Shown: piece after piece, positions 26,316 through 34,801 of the stretch
Layout of the letters: each line of letters begins with the position of its first letter
Numbering within the stretch: the stretch's first letter is position 1
DNA from: Nostoc sp. 106C
GTDB taxonomy: Bacteria; Cyanobacteriota; Cyanobacteriia; Cyanobacteriales; Nostocaceae
Direction of reading: 5' to 3'
Assembly (NCBI RefSeq): GCF_002154725.1
Contig: NZ_MTAW01000206.1
Location: 1-57,021 of the forward strand
DNA length: 57,021 nucleotides
Notes under the pieces: generated by a model
Told to the model about the DNA's origin: nothing
The model's input: the letters and a program-made list of their open reading frames with translations, nothing else
The model's database searches: none
Made by a program: the position numbers and the translations under genes

Positions 26316-28600
26316 AAATAAAAGTTAACTACTCACCAACCCTAAATGAAGTTAACGAACTTGATTTAGCATTAGCAACTACACCAAAAGGAGAGTGTAT
26401 TATTGGTCGTGCTCCGGAATCCGATTTAGTGTTGGACAGTCCTGATGTTAGTAGGGTACACGGCAAATTCTTTCTTCAAAATGGGAATTATTACTTCTGC
26501 GATCTTGGTAGTAGAAATGGCTCAATAATTAATGGCAAACTGGCTGAAAAAAATAAATCAGTTTTGTTGAAAGATAAAGACGTTATCCGTATTGGTGATT
26601 ACGTTATGACAGTGGAAGACATGGTTCCTTTGTCTGAACAATTGCCAGAGACAGTATTTAGAACTATAGATCCGGCACTGTTTTCCGGGTGGCGAGGAAA
26701 TGAAAATTTAAACAATATTAATGTTGTCAATCACCCCTTAGAAGTAATTAGCGAAGTACCACAACAGGTTAATTCAGTATCTAATAATGAACTTATTCAA
26801 CCTCAAAGTGAAGTACAAATCTCAGAACTAGAAGAGGCAATAAACGCACTCGACAACATTATCGAAACTCCTGAGGAAGTCAGTGAAGTTCCCGCAGATC
26901 TTGATGATGCAGATGTGAATGTAGGTAGATCGGTTCCAGAAGAACCTACCTTCATACAACCCCAGGATTTAATTAGCCATGTACCGGAGGCGGTGAATGA
27001 AGTGCCCGCAGATCTCGATGATGCAGGTGTGAATCTGGGTACACCAGTTGCACAAGAAGCCACCTTCATACAACCCCAGGATTTAATTAGCCATGTACCG
27101 GAGGCGGTGAATGAAGTGCCCGCAGATCTCGATGATGCAGGTGTGAATCTGGGTACACCAGTTGCAGAAGAAGCCACCTTTATACAACCCCAGGATTTAA
27201 TTAGTCCTGAGACGGAAGGGGTAAGTGAAGTTCCAGTAGATATCAACGATCAGGATATTGATTGGGATGCAGAAATTCCGCAAGAATTCACCATTGTACA
27301 ACCACGTACTATAGTTATCCAACCATCTCAGGCGGTGAGTGAGGTTCGCGCAGATATCAACGATCAAGATATTGATTGGGATGCAGAAATTCTCCAAGAA
27401 TTTACTAATGTGCAACCACGTGATATTCTCAGCCAACAACCAGAGGCACTGAGCGAAGTTCCCGCAGATGTCGTGGAAATTCTCCAAGAATTCACCAATG
27501 TGCAACCACGCGATATTGCGAGCCAACCACCAGAGGCGGGCACTGAAATAAGTGAAGTTACCACTAATGAAGATGTTGTAGATGAGTTTAGAGTAGATGT
27601 TGCAGCAGTAGAAGCTCCAGAATTTGTCAATAGCTTTACTCCAGAGTTTAGCCATGAAGATATTACACTCACAGAAGATATAGTTATTGAGGCAGATGAT
27701 GGAGTTAAGGAACCATCAGAAATAGTGCATGAAGTGCCGGAAGCTGTTAGTAATCAAGTTGCTGACATTAGTACTGATGATGCAGCAATAGTTGAATCAG
27801 TTTCAGAGACTGTTATTGAACTGTCGCCAGTTGAAACACCTGTAGAACTCAGCGAAGTTAGCGAATTAGAGGTATTAAATAACCAAAACGTTAATCTGAG
27901 TGCGACAGATACCAAAGAAGCGATCGCAGAAGCTAGGAATTTAGAAACTCCAGAAGCTTTTGGCTTTGTACCTTCAACATTTAATGAAATATCAGACTCA
28001 ACTAATATTGACTTTTTGGAGAAAACAGAAGAACTAAATGTTATATCTACCCCAGCGAATGAAGAACTAGAAGATGAAACTATGCCCGAATTAACTAGTT
28101 CAACATCTGAGTCAATTAGTCAAACTCTTGAAGAAATTTTTGGAGCAGAAAAAGCACAATCTGATGAAATTGCTAAAGAAATACCCGTCAGTAAGCCTCA
28201 ACAAATGATCGCTCAAAAAAACATAGTTCTTATCGCTCACGAAAGCAAAAAATTAGAACTTGCTGATTTTGTGAATCAGCATCAAGAATTTTTCTCACAG
28301 AGTCTTACTGTTGCTTGGCCATCCATTAGTGAAGTCTTACATCAACAAGCAGGTATAGCTATCAGTCAACAAATCCCAGCAGCCACATCTGGAGGTTATC
28401 AAACAATTAATTCATTAGTGAACTCAGGAAACATTTTAGCAGTAATTTTCCTCAGAGATTTTCTTATACCTCAGCCTGGTCAAGCAAATGAAGAAGCACT
28501 GTTGAGAAGCTGCAATATTAACCAAGTTCTACTTGCAACTAATCTACCAACAGCAGAGGCGATCGTGCATTATATTAAACATTTATTGGAGCATCAATAA
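26312..28600 (+). CDS. FHA domain protein with 38-residue repeats and degenerate methylglyoxal-synthase-like domain
   Basis: 762 residues in three parts. Residues 1-110 are an FHA phosphothreonine-binding domain (IIGRAPESDLVLD, SRVHGKF, LGSRNGSIINGK). Residues about 150-420 hold acidic repeats with a 38-residue period. Residues 637-762 resemble MgsA: NIVLIAHESKK aligns with the IALVAHDH strand, and LLATNLPTAEAIV with the VATNVATADFII helix. Of the E. coli catalytic residues, His19 has a counterpart, Asp101 is retained (RDFL), but Asp71 of GGDQQ is replaced (GGYQT, Tyr696). It is probably a non-catalytic ligand-binding module. It is the last gene of the tail cluster and coupled to it by a 4-bp overlap; a regulatory or assembly role is inferred. 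Confidence 0.8.
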   Translation: MKIKVNYSPTLNEVNELDLALATTPKGECIIGRAPESDLVLDSPDVSRVHGKFFLQNGNYYFCDLGSRNGSIINGKLAEKNKSVLLKDKDVIRIGDYVMTVEDMVPLSEQLPETVFRTIDPALFSGWRGNENLNNINVVNHPLEVISEVPQQVNSVSNNELIQPQSEVQISELEEAINALDNIIETPEEVSEVPADLDDADVNVGRSVPEEPTFIQPQDLISHVPEAVNEVPADLDDAGVNLGTPVAQEATFIQPQDLISHVPEAVNEVPADLDDAGVNLGTPVAEEATFIQPQDLISPETEGVSEVPVDINDQDIDWDAEIPQEFTIVQPRTIVIQPSQAVSEVRADINDQDIDWDAEILQEFTNVQPRDILSQQPEALSEVPADVVEILQEFTNVQPRDIASQPPEAGTEISEVTTNEDVVDEFRVDVAAVEAPEFVNSFTPEFSHEDITLTEDIVIEADDGVKEPSEIVHEVPEAVSNQVADISTDDAAIVESVSETVIELSPVETPVELSEVSELEVLNNQNVNLSATDTKEAIAEARNLETPEAFGFVPSTFNEISDSTNIDFLEKTEELNVISTPANEELEDETMPELTSSTSESISQTLEEIFGAEKAQSDEIAKEIPVSKPQQMIAQKNIVLIAHESKKLELADFVNQHQEFFSQSLTVAWPSISEVLHQQAGIAISQQIPAATSGGYQTINSLVNSGNILAVIFLRDFLIPQPGQANEEALLRSCNINQVLLATNLPTAEAIVHYIKHLLEHQ
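26876..27530 (+). repeat. 114-bp (38-codon) tandem repeats in the FHA gene
   Basis: Starts of the repeated ttcatacaacc-like core fall at 26951, 27065 and 27179, and equivalent positions at 27290 and 27404, each 114 bp from the previous one. The next step is only 90 bp, a 24-bp deletion. The units at 26951 and 27065 are almost identical, indicating recent duplication or gene conversion. Confidence 0.9.
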
Positions 28601-28697
28601 AAGCATATACTCTACTGCCATTGTTCTTTGAAGCAAGTGGTTGATGAATTTGACCGAACACTAATGAAGCTGCACCGCACTTATATAACGGGATAAT

Positions 28698-28731
28698 CCC
28701 TCTTTTATTCCTCTGGATAAATAAAAGAGGG
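28698..28731. terminator. hairpin between the FHA and CYTH genes
   Basis: A 10-bp perfect stem (ccctctttta/taaaagaggg) with a 14-nt loop lies in the gap between these convergent genes. Flanking T-tracts are weak, so it is a bidirectional terminator candidate at moderate confidence. Confidence 0.45.
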
Positions 28732-28737
28732 CAATCA

Positions 28738-29202
28738 TTACCATTGGGAAAAAGGATGCTTGACTAAATTGCTGTTGAAATATTTGGGGTTGTCTGAAAC
28801 TTCCTCGCCAATCCAGATTGGCAGTTCAATTTTTTGTTGTTCGTGACTAAGTTCAACTTCTGCTAATATCAGCCCTTTATTGACACCATCAAACTCATCT
28901 ATTTCCCAAATCAAATTACCGTACTCTATCCTATATCGAATTTTTTCTATTAAAGGGCGATCGCACAAAGTATCGAGCATTTCCTGAGCATCTGCAAGCG
29001 GAATCGGATACTCAAATTCTGACCTGCTATATTTGACGCTAATTCCTTTAATTGTTAAGTAACCTTGGTTTCCTACTATACGGACACGTACAGTAGCTTG
29101 TTTTGCCGTAGAAATATATCCCTGAACAAACAGGGTACCCTCAGCTAGCTTTCTCCAGCTATCTCCGTTGACTAAAAATTTTCGCTCTATTTCTTTCGCC
29201 AT
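28738..29202 (-). CDS. CYTH-domain triphosphate tunnel metalloenzyme
   Basis: 154 residues. The N-terminal EIERKFLV gives the ExExK metal/triphosphate motif of CYTH proteins, followed by VRVRIVGNQGYLTIKG and the acidic EIDEFDG and AEVELSHEQQ strands that line the tunnel. Members hydrolyse inorganic triphosphate or polyphosphate or synthesise cAMP; small bacterial ones are mostly tripolyphosphatases. It is divergent from ppk1 and separated from it by a likely Pho box, which fits a role in polyphosphate metabolism. The enzyme activity itself is not provable from sequence. Confidence 0.9.
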   Translation of the reverse strand: MAKEIERKFLVNGDSWRKLAEGTLFVQGYISTAKQATVRVRIVGNQGYLTIKGISVKYSRSEFEYPIPLADAQEMLDTLCDRPLIEKIRYRIEYGNLIWEIDEFDGVNKGLILAEVELSHEQQKIELPIWIGEEVSDNPKYFNSNLVKHPFSQW

Positions 29203-29242
29203 TGTACTTTATATTGACTATAATTTGTATTTAAATTTATCA

Positions 29243-29283
29243 CTTAACCTAAATTAAACCTTAATTTAATTATAATTAAACCA
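29243..29283 (+). promoter_or_regulatory. Pho box (SphR/PhoB-type) between CYTH gene and ppk1
   Basis: Four direct repeats with an 11-bp period: cttaacct (29243), ttaaacct (29254), tttaatta (29265), ttaaacca (29276). This matches the cyanobacterial Pho box of PyTTAAPyPyT-type octamers with 3-bp spacers. The orientation points toward ppk1, 135 bp downstream; the CYTH gene starts 41 bp away on the other side. Confidence 0.6.
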
Positions 29284-29417
29284 ATATGGTAGTAAAAAAT
29301 TAGCTTTGTTTATTCGCAATACAAAAATCAAAGATAGCTGATTTAAAAGAACTAGCCCATGTTATCTTAAGGGAAAAATAATTCTGATTAAATCATTTTA
29401 ATTTGCTAAAAAGAACT

Positions 29418-31589
29418 ATGGGTAAAGCGAAAAAGGCTAGCAAAGATATTAATCTGAATGCTCCTCAGCATTATTTTAATCGCGAACTAAGCTGGTTAGA
29501 ATTTAATCGGCGAGTGTTACATGAGGCACTAGACCGCCGCACTCCATTACTAGAAAGATTGAAATTTACTGCTATCTTCAGTTCTAACCTAGATGAATTT
29601 TTCATGGTTCGTGTTGCACTTCTTAAAGAACAAGTTCAAGCACAACTTAGCCAGCAAAGTATCGATGGACTAACCCCACAACAACAATTAGAAGCAATCT
29701 ATCAATGCCTACATCCAATGGTGATTGAACAGCATCGTTACTTTGAGGAGGTGCTTCGTCCAGAAATGGCATCGTATGGTATTCATCTTCTTAATTACAT
29801 TGATATTAATCCAGAACAACGTAGTTACTTACAACAACTATTTCAAAAAAAGATTTTTCCAGTTCTTACACCTCTAGCAGTAGATCCCAGTCATCCTTTC
29901 CCCTTGATGGCGAATCTTAGCCTCAATTTAGCAGTGGTAGTCAAAGCTCCAAATACAGGAGAAGAAAAGTTTGCTAGAGTTAAAGTTCCAAATATTCTAC
30001 CTCGGTTTATTTCCTTACCTCAGGAATTACAAATACAGAATGGAAAGTTAAATTACTGGACAAGTATTCCCATAGAGCAGGTTATTGCTCACAACTTAGA
30101 AGCTTTATTTCCAGGGATGATTATTAAAGAATATCATCTGTTTCGCTTAACTCGTGATGCCGATTTAGAAGTAGCAGAAGAAGAAGCTGATGACTTATTA
30201 TTAGCAATTCAACAGGAATTACGTAAGCGTCACTTTGGTGGCTCTGTAGTGCGATTAGAAATACAACCATCAATGCCTCATTCAGTACGACAGATGCTGA
30301 CAGCAGAAATGGAATTGGCTGAGAGTGATATTTATGAGATAGACGGCTTACTAAATTTGAACGATTTGATGTCGTTGATGAAATTGCCTTTGCCCGATTT
30401 AAAAGATCCAACTTGGAAACCAGTTACTCCACCTCGGCTGCGCCATTTCCATCAAGCTAGGAAAATTACCAACATAGATGGCCACGAAAGCAGCATTTTT
30501 TCGGTGATTCAACACAAGGATTTGCTAGTGCATCATCCCTATGAATCGTTTAGTTGCTCTGTAGAGACATTTATCGCGCAAGCTGCCCGCGATCCTAATG
30601 TATTAGCAATTAAGATGACGCTTTATCGCACTTCCGGAGATTCTGATATCATCAGTTCTTTGATTACTGCTGCTGAAAGTGGTAAACAAGTAGCTGTTAT
30701 TGTAGAACTCAAAGCTCGATTTGATGAAGAAAATAATATTACTTGGGCTACTAAGTTAGAAAAATCTGGTGTTCATGTAATTTATGGATTGGTAGGACTA
30801 AAAACTCACACTAAGATTGTACTGGTAGTGCGTCAGGAGGGAGAAGATATACGTCGATATGTGCATATTGGTACTGGAAATTATAATGCTAAAACAGCGA
30901 ATTTATATACTGATGTCGGGCTAATAAGTTGTCGAGAAGATTTAGGAGCAGATTTAACCGATTTATTTAATTATTTGACAGGCTATTCCTGCCAAGAATC
31001 TTACCGCAAATTGCTAGTATCTCCCGTTAATATGCGCGATCGCATTATTGCCTTAATTCACAGAGAAATCGAACAGTGTAAAAACGGCAACAGAGGTCAT
31101 ATTATCGCCAAAATGAATTCTTTGGTTGATGCTCAGATTATTGCTACTTTATACGAAGCTTCGCAAGCTGGGGTAAAAATTGACTTGATTATCCGAGGTA
31201 TTTGTTGTTTGCGTCCTGGAATTCCCGAAGTCAGTGAAAATATTCGCGTTATTAGTATTATCGGTCGTTTTTTAGAACATTCACGGATATTTTACTTCTG
31301 TAATAATGAACAAAATGAAGTATACATTGGTAGTGCTGATTGGATGCCTCGTAACTTAGATCGCCGCGTGGAAGCAGTTACACCAGTTGAAGATATTGAT
31401 ATTGTACAAAACTTACAAAATATCTTAGCAATCATGCTGGCAGATAATCGCCAAGCGTGGGAACTCCAGTCTGATGGTTTTTATATTCAACGTCGTCCTG
31501 AGCAGGATGAGCCAGAACGTAGTGCCCAAAATATTCTGATGGAAAAGACGCAACAATTATCAAATAATAAATTGTTTGTCACATTATGA
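29418..31589 (+). CDS. ppk1: polyphosphate kinase 1
   Basis: About 723 residues, full length for PPK1, which reversibly polymerises the gamma-phosphate of ATP into polyphosphate. The N-terminal domain begins YFNRELSWLEFNRRVLHEA and SSNLDEFFMVRVA. The phospholipase-D-like catalytic domains carry the two conserved histidines in LKTHTKIVLVV and EHSRIFYFCNN, and VHIGTGNYNAKTA lies between. The start was moved from TTG 29403 to ATG 29418, which is a standard codon and keeps all conserved sequence. Four Pho-box-like octamers lie upstream and predict phosphate-starvation control. The CYTH gene is divergent; corA converges 4 bp away. Confidence 0.95.
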   Translation: MGKAKKASKDINLNAPQHYFNRELSWLEFNRRVLHEALDRRTPLLERLKFTAIFSSNLDEFFMVRVALLKEQVQAQLSQQSIDGLTPQQQLEAIYQCLHPMVIEQHRYFEEVLRPEMASYGIHLLNYIDINPEQRSYLQQLFQKKIFPVLTPLAVDPSHPFPLMANLSLNLAVVVKAPNTGEEKFARVKVPNILPRFISLPQELQIQNGKLNYWTSIPIEQVIAHNLEALFPGMIIKEYHLFRLTRDADLEVAEEEADDLLLAIQQELRKRHFGGSVVRLEIQPSMPHSVRQMLTAEMELAESDIYEIDGLLNLNDLMSLMKLPLPDLKDPTWKPVTPPRLRHFHQARKITNIDGHESSIFSVIQHKDLLVHHPYESFSCSVETFIAQAARDPNVLAIKMTLYRTSGDSDIISSLITAAESGKQVAVIVELKARFDEENNITWATKLEKSGVHVIYGLVGLKTHTKIVLVVRQEGEDIRRYVHIGTGNYNAKTANLYTDVGLISCREDLGADLTDLFNYLTGYSCQESYRKLLVSPVNMRDRIIALIHREIEQCKNGNRGHIIAKMNSLVDAQIIATLYEASQAGVKIDLIIRGICCLRPGIPEVSENIRVISIIGRFLEHSRIFYFCNNEQNEVYIGSADWMPRNLDRRVEAVTPVEDIDIVQNLQNILAIMLADNRQAWELQSDGFYIQRRPEQDEPERSAQNILMEKTQQLSNNKLFVTL

Positions 31590-31592
31590 ATG

Positions 31593-32573
31593 CTATAACC
31601 AACGTTGTTTTTTAACATACAAAATACTGCTAATCACAATTAACACCATGATGGTGATAACTGTAGGATAAGCCCAAGGTTGATCTAATTCTGGCATATA
31701 TTTAAAGTTCATCCCATAAAAACCAGAAATGAAAGTGATTGGTAAGAATACAGTCGAGAGGATAGTCAAACGATTAATTCGTTCACTGGTTTTGCTAGCA
31801 ATATTGTCGCGTTGAATTTCCATTAATTCTGACATCCAGACTCTTAGTGATTGATATTCTTGCGAGAGTTTATCGATGTGATGAACCAATTCTTGATTGA
31901 ATAGTTCCTTTACTGGCTGACTGAGCCATTGGAAATCTTCGTAATTCATCATCGCTAGAAGTGACTTGATATTTTGAAAATTCCGGCGTCCGAAGCGAGT
32001 AGATTGCCTCATGGCGGCAATTTTTTGGTACGTTGATTCATCACCAGAATTTTCTAAAACTTCATCTTCTAAATCATCAAGTTGTATAGAAATATAGTCA
32101 AATACAGTATAGTAATTATTCAAAATATCTTTAAAAATTAGATAAAAAAGATAGTCTGTTCCTAAATGTTGAATATCTATTGTTCGTTTTTGAATATTGC
32201 TACTTAGCGTGCTTAAGATTTTGACTTCAGGAATTTCAAATGTGATGATAAACTTGCTGCCAACTACAATACTGCCACGTGCGACCTCGAACTCGCGATT
32301 TTGTTTTTGATGAGTCAGAATTTCATAATTGTCAAATAGGCAATCTTCGATGTCTTCATCAATTCCCATATGACAATGATTAAAAATCATGTCAACACGA
32401 GATGGCTTGAGTCCAAAATGCTGGATAATTTTGGCAATTGCAGTGCGATCGCGGAATTGAATACAGCGCAACCAGATATTATCAGAACTACTAATCCTTT
32501 CCAGTACCGCATTGACATCCCAACTGGTAAATACTTCCAGATGGTTCTGAGAAAAGGTGAGAAGAATTAGCAT
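31593..32573 (-). CDS. corA: CorA-family magnesium/cobalt transporter
   Basis: 326 residues. A large N-terminal cytosolic domain is followed by long helices and two C-terminal membrane helices. The signature YGMNF motif (GFYGMNFKYMPELD) sits at the end of the first helix and forms the ion-selectivity loop of the pentameric channel. The C-terminal KKQRWL basic tail is typical. It converges on ppk1 with only 3 bp between stops; a functional link through magnesium-polyphosphate chelation is possible but only suggested by position. Confidence 0.93.
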   Translation of the reverse strand: MLILLTFSQNHLEVFTSWDVNAVLERISSSDNIWLRCIQFRDRTAIAKIIQHFGLKPSRVDMIFNHCHMGIDEDIEDCLFDNYEILTHQKQNREFEVARGSIVVGSKFIITFEIPEVKILSTLSSNIQKRTIDIQHLGTDYLFYLIFKDILNNYYTVFDYISIQLDDLEDEVLENSGDESTYQKIAAMRQSTRFGRRNFQNIKSLLAMMNYEDFQWLSQPVKELFNQELVHHIDKLSQEYQSLRVWMSELMEIQRDNIASKTSERINRLTILSTVFLPITFISGFYGMNFKYMPELDQPWAYPTVITIMVLIVISSILYVKKQRWL

Positions 32574-32631
32574 ATAGCAATCCCAGTTGACTTATGAGAA
32601 AACACGGTAACTCAAAGTAGTTATTAGACAT

Positions 32632-32655
32632 CTTGCAAAAATATATTTTTGCAAG
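32632..32655. repeat. 24-bp perfect palindrome
   Basis: cttgcaaaaatatatttttgcaag is its own complement (24 nt, described by its arms cttgcaaaaata). It is followed within 60 bp by a purine/pyrimidine inverted repeat (32663-32723) and a 7-bp hairpin (32728-32744). The cluster lies between the SMP-30 gene and corA, both on the minus strand, and could affect transcript ends. Confidence 0.7.
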
Positions 32656-32662
32656 AGGGGGG

Positions 32663-32723
32663 AAAGGGAAAAGGTAAAAGGGAAAGGGTTTTGAGTTCCT
32701 TTCCCCTTTTCCCCTTTCCCTTT
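32663..32723. repeat. imperfect polypurine/polypyrimidine inverted repeat
   Basis: The left arm is made of aaaggg/aaaagg blocks and the right arm of ccctttt/cccttt blocks, complementary over about 24 bp with mismatches. It is a homopurine mirror/hairpin-prone tract of the simple-repeat type. Confidence 0.65.
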
Positions 32724-32859
32724 AACCGACTTCTGCAAGAAGTCTATTGATTAGCATATAGTTATCCTAGTTTGATTTGTAAACTTATACTCGATAAAGG
32801 CAGGGAGCAGGGAAAGAAGGGAGATAAATGTACTCGCTAGTTAAAGGTTACTTATATTT

Positions 32860-33738
32860 TCAACCAGTAAAATGATAAGTGGGTAAGCCAGAGATGGTGC
32901 TTGGTAAACTAAATAAGTCGCCAGAGTAGAAGCTGTTTTGAATTTCTGCCTCACTTAACCCTACTGATGCTGTAGTAATGAAAAGCGTCATCAAATCTGC
33001 ATTACCAAAAGTGCAGGAAGTCGGGCGCTGAACTGGTATTTTCACTCGCATCATCTCTTGGCCAGAGGAGTCAAACCGGATAATACACCAGCCGTCCCAC
33101 ATAGCTGACCAGATACAACCTTCGCTATCCACTGTCAAACCATCGGGATAGAAGGATTCAGCAGTTAAATCAATGAATACTTGCCGATTACTGATACTGC
33201 CACTTTCAAAATCGAAATTAAAGGCATAGATAGTTTTGAGGGGCGAATCAGTGAGATAAAAGGTTTTATTGTCTGGACTCCACCCCAACCCATTGGATAT
33301 TGTTAGTCCAGTTTCTAGTACGTGTAAAGAACCATTGGGATCGTAACGGTACAGACAACCCTTTGGCCCGTTTGTACTCATTGAGCCAAACCAAAAACGC
33401 CCGGCTGCGTCACACTTACCATCGTTGCAGCGGGTGTCTGCCTGGTTATCTTCTATGGTTAAAATTGGCGTGACTTTACCGTTACTAGTGTCCAAGAAAG
33501 CTAGTCGGTTGCGTTGAGCCATAATCAGTCGATTAGTTCCCGCTGGGGCAATACAACCTACAACTTCACCGACATCAAAAAATTGATGGGCAGCAGTAGC
33601 CGGATTGAACTGGTGGACTCGATGATTGTAAATATCAAGCCAGTACAGCAGTTGCTCATCTTGGTGCCAACAAGGCCCTTCTCCTAGACGTGCCCTTGTT
33701 TGTTGAATATTTTTCGGTGAGTACTGTGTAGCGTTCAT
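32860..33738 (-). CDS. SMP-30/gluconolactonase-family lactonase
   Basis: 292 residues, a six-bladed beta-propeller calcium-dependent lactonase. Metal-site motifs are visible: GEGPCWHQDEQLLYWLDI supplies the first Glu, ISNGLGWSPDNKTFYLTDS supplies Asn and Asp ligands, and YPDGLTVDSEGCIWSAMW supplies a further Asp-Gly loop. Related enzymes open aldonolactones such as gluconolactone. The downstream-strand neighbour 33992-34801, a glucose-dehydrogenase-like SDR, would produce a lactone of that kind, so the two genes may form a sugar-oxidising pair. Confidence 0.9.
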   Translation of the reverse strand: MNATQYSPKNIQQTRARLGEGPCWHQDEQLLYWLDIYNHRVHQFNPATAAHQFFDVGEVVGCIAPAGTNRLIMAQRNRLAFLDTSNGKVTPILTIEDNQADTRCNDGKCDAAGRFWFGSMSTNGPKGCLYRYDPNGSLHVLETGLTISNGLGWSPDNKTFYLTDSPLKTIYAFNFDFESGSISNRQVFIDLTAESFYPDGLTVDSEGCIWSAMWDGWCIIRFDSSGQEMMRVKIPVQRPTSCTFGNADLMTLFITTASVGLSEAEIQNSFYSGDLFSLPSTISGLPTYHFTG

Positions 33739-33821
33739 TAGTTTTGTTGAATAGATCTATCTATTTTGAAGATAAAGAGTTGTGTAAAAATAAGTTGAAC
33801 AATTTAATATTTGTAGTGTCG

Positions 33822-33847
33822 GCATCTTGCCCGCGCGAGCAAGATGC
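33822..33847. repeat. hairpin repeat with 9-bp arms
   Basis: gcatcttgc and gcaagatgc flank an 8-nt ccgcgcga loop. This is a dispersed palindrome type in cyanobacteria; it lies between the SDR and SMP-30 genes and could also weaken read-through. Confidence 0.6.
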
Positions 33848-33991
33848 TCGCATTACTGACTTTTGCTTGATGCCTAAGGCAGGAGGCATTTACAAGAGTT
33901 TTTAAACGCACAGGGGCGCAGAGTATTTACTAAGAGAATTCACTACTTAATAATGAGTGTACTAAGCTAGAGAGTTGTGCATTTTGAAAGT

Positions 33992-34801
33992 TTAGGCTGA
34001 CCAGGCTTCTCGAAAGTCGGCATACAGTGTTAGTCCGCCATCGATAAATAGAGTTTGTCCTGTGATGTAAGCGGCTTCGTCAGAGGCGAGAAATGCGACG
34101 GCTGCTGCCATTTCTTCTGCTGTTCCAGCGCGACCCATTGGGATATGGCTTTCGACGATCGCTTTTTTTTCTGGGTCGTCTGTCCAAGCTTTATTGATTG
34201 GTGTAATCGTTGCTCCTGGCGCGATCGCATTGACGCGAATTCCTTGTTCTGCATATTCTAGGGCCAGTGTTTTCGTCAGATTTTCCATTCCCCCTTTGCT
34301 AATCGAATAGCTAACGTACAAAGGTCGAGGAATGATTTCGTGAACGCTAGAGATATTGATAATAATCCCAGAGCGCTTTTCAGAGAGAAAATGCTTAATT
34401 GCCTCTCGCGCACAGAGAAAAGCACCGCGCAGATTTACAGATAAGATGTTATCAAAATCTTTGGTAGCAATTTCATGGGATGGACATTCTTTCTGAATTC
34501 CGGCATTGTTGATGAGAATATCTAAGCTGCCAAATTTCTCAACAACTGTATTCACCATATCAATGATGTCTGCTTCTTGGGAAACGTCACCTTTAACAAG
34601 TAGAGATTTCACACCGCATTCTTCAACTTGCCCACAAGCTTTTTCCATTACCAGGTCTTCTGTCTCCTCGGCATCCTCCGGACTTCTGCGGTAGTTGATG
34701 GCAATATTGCAACCTTCCTCAGCCAGTCGAATGGCGATCGCTTGTCCAATACCCGAAGTAGCTCCAGTAATCAGCGCATTTTTTCCCTTTAATCCCTTCA
34801 T
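33992..34801 (-). CDS. short-chain dehydrogenase/reductase (glucose 1-dehydrogenase-like)
   Basis: 269 residues with all SDR landmarks: cofactor motif TGATSGIGQAIA, NNAGIQ, catalytic Ser in NISSVHE and the YSISK catalytic Tyr/Lys pair, ending with GQTLFIDGGLTLY. The basic residues after the second strand (INYRRSPEDAEET) suggest NADP use. The closest recognisable group is glucose 1-dehydrogenase-type SDRs. The SMP-30 lactonase gene lies 253 bp downstream on the same strand, which fits oxidation of a sugar to a lactone followed by hydrolysis; the substrate itself is not certain. Confidence 0.9.
   Translation of the reverse strand: MKGLKGKNALITGATSGIGQAIAIRLAEEGCNIAINYRRSPEDAEETEDLVMEKACGQVEECGVKSLLVKGDVSQEADIIDMVNTVVEKFGSLDILINNAGIQKECPSHEIATKDFDNILSVNLRGAFLCAREAIKHFLSEKRSGIIINISSVHEIIPRPLYVSYSISKGGMENLTKTLALEYAEQGIRVNAIAPGATITPINKAWTDDPEKKAIVESHIPMGRAGTAEEMAAAVAFLASDEAAYITGQTLFIDGGLTLYADFREAWSA

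Noticed and set aside
27197-27672. Minus-strand ORFs of 152, 147 and 102 codons across the FHA repeats
   Set aside because: Antisense shadows of the repeated coding region of the FHA gene.
21776-28600. Intact prophage
   Set aside because: No capsid, portal, terminase, integrase or lysis genes; only tail-type structural genes, as in contractile injection systems.
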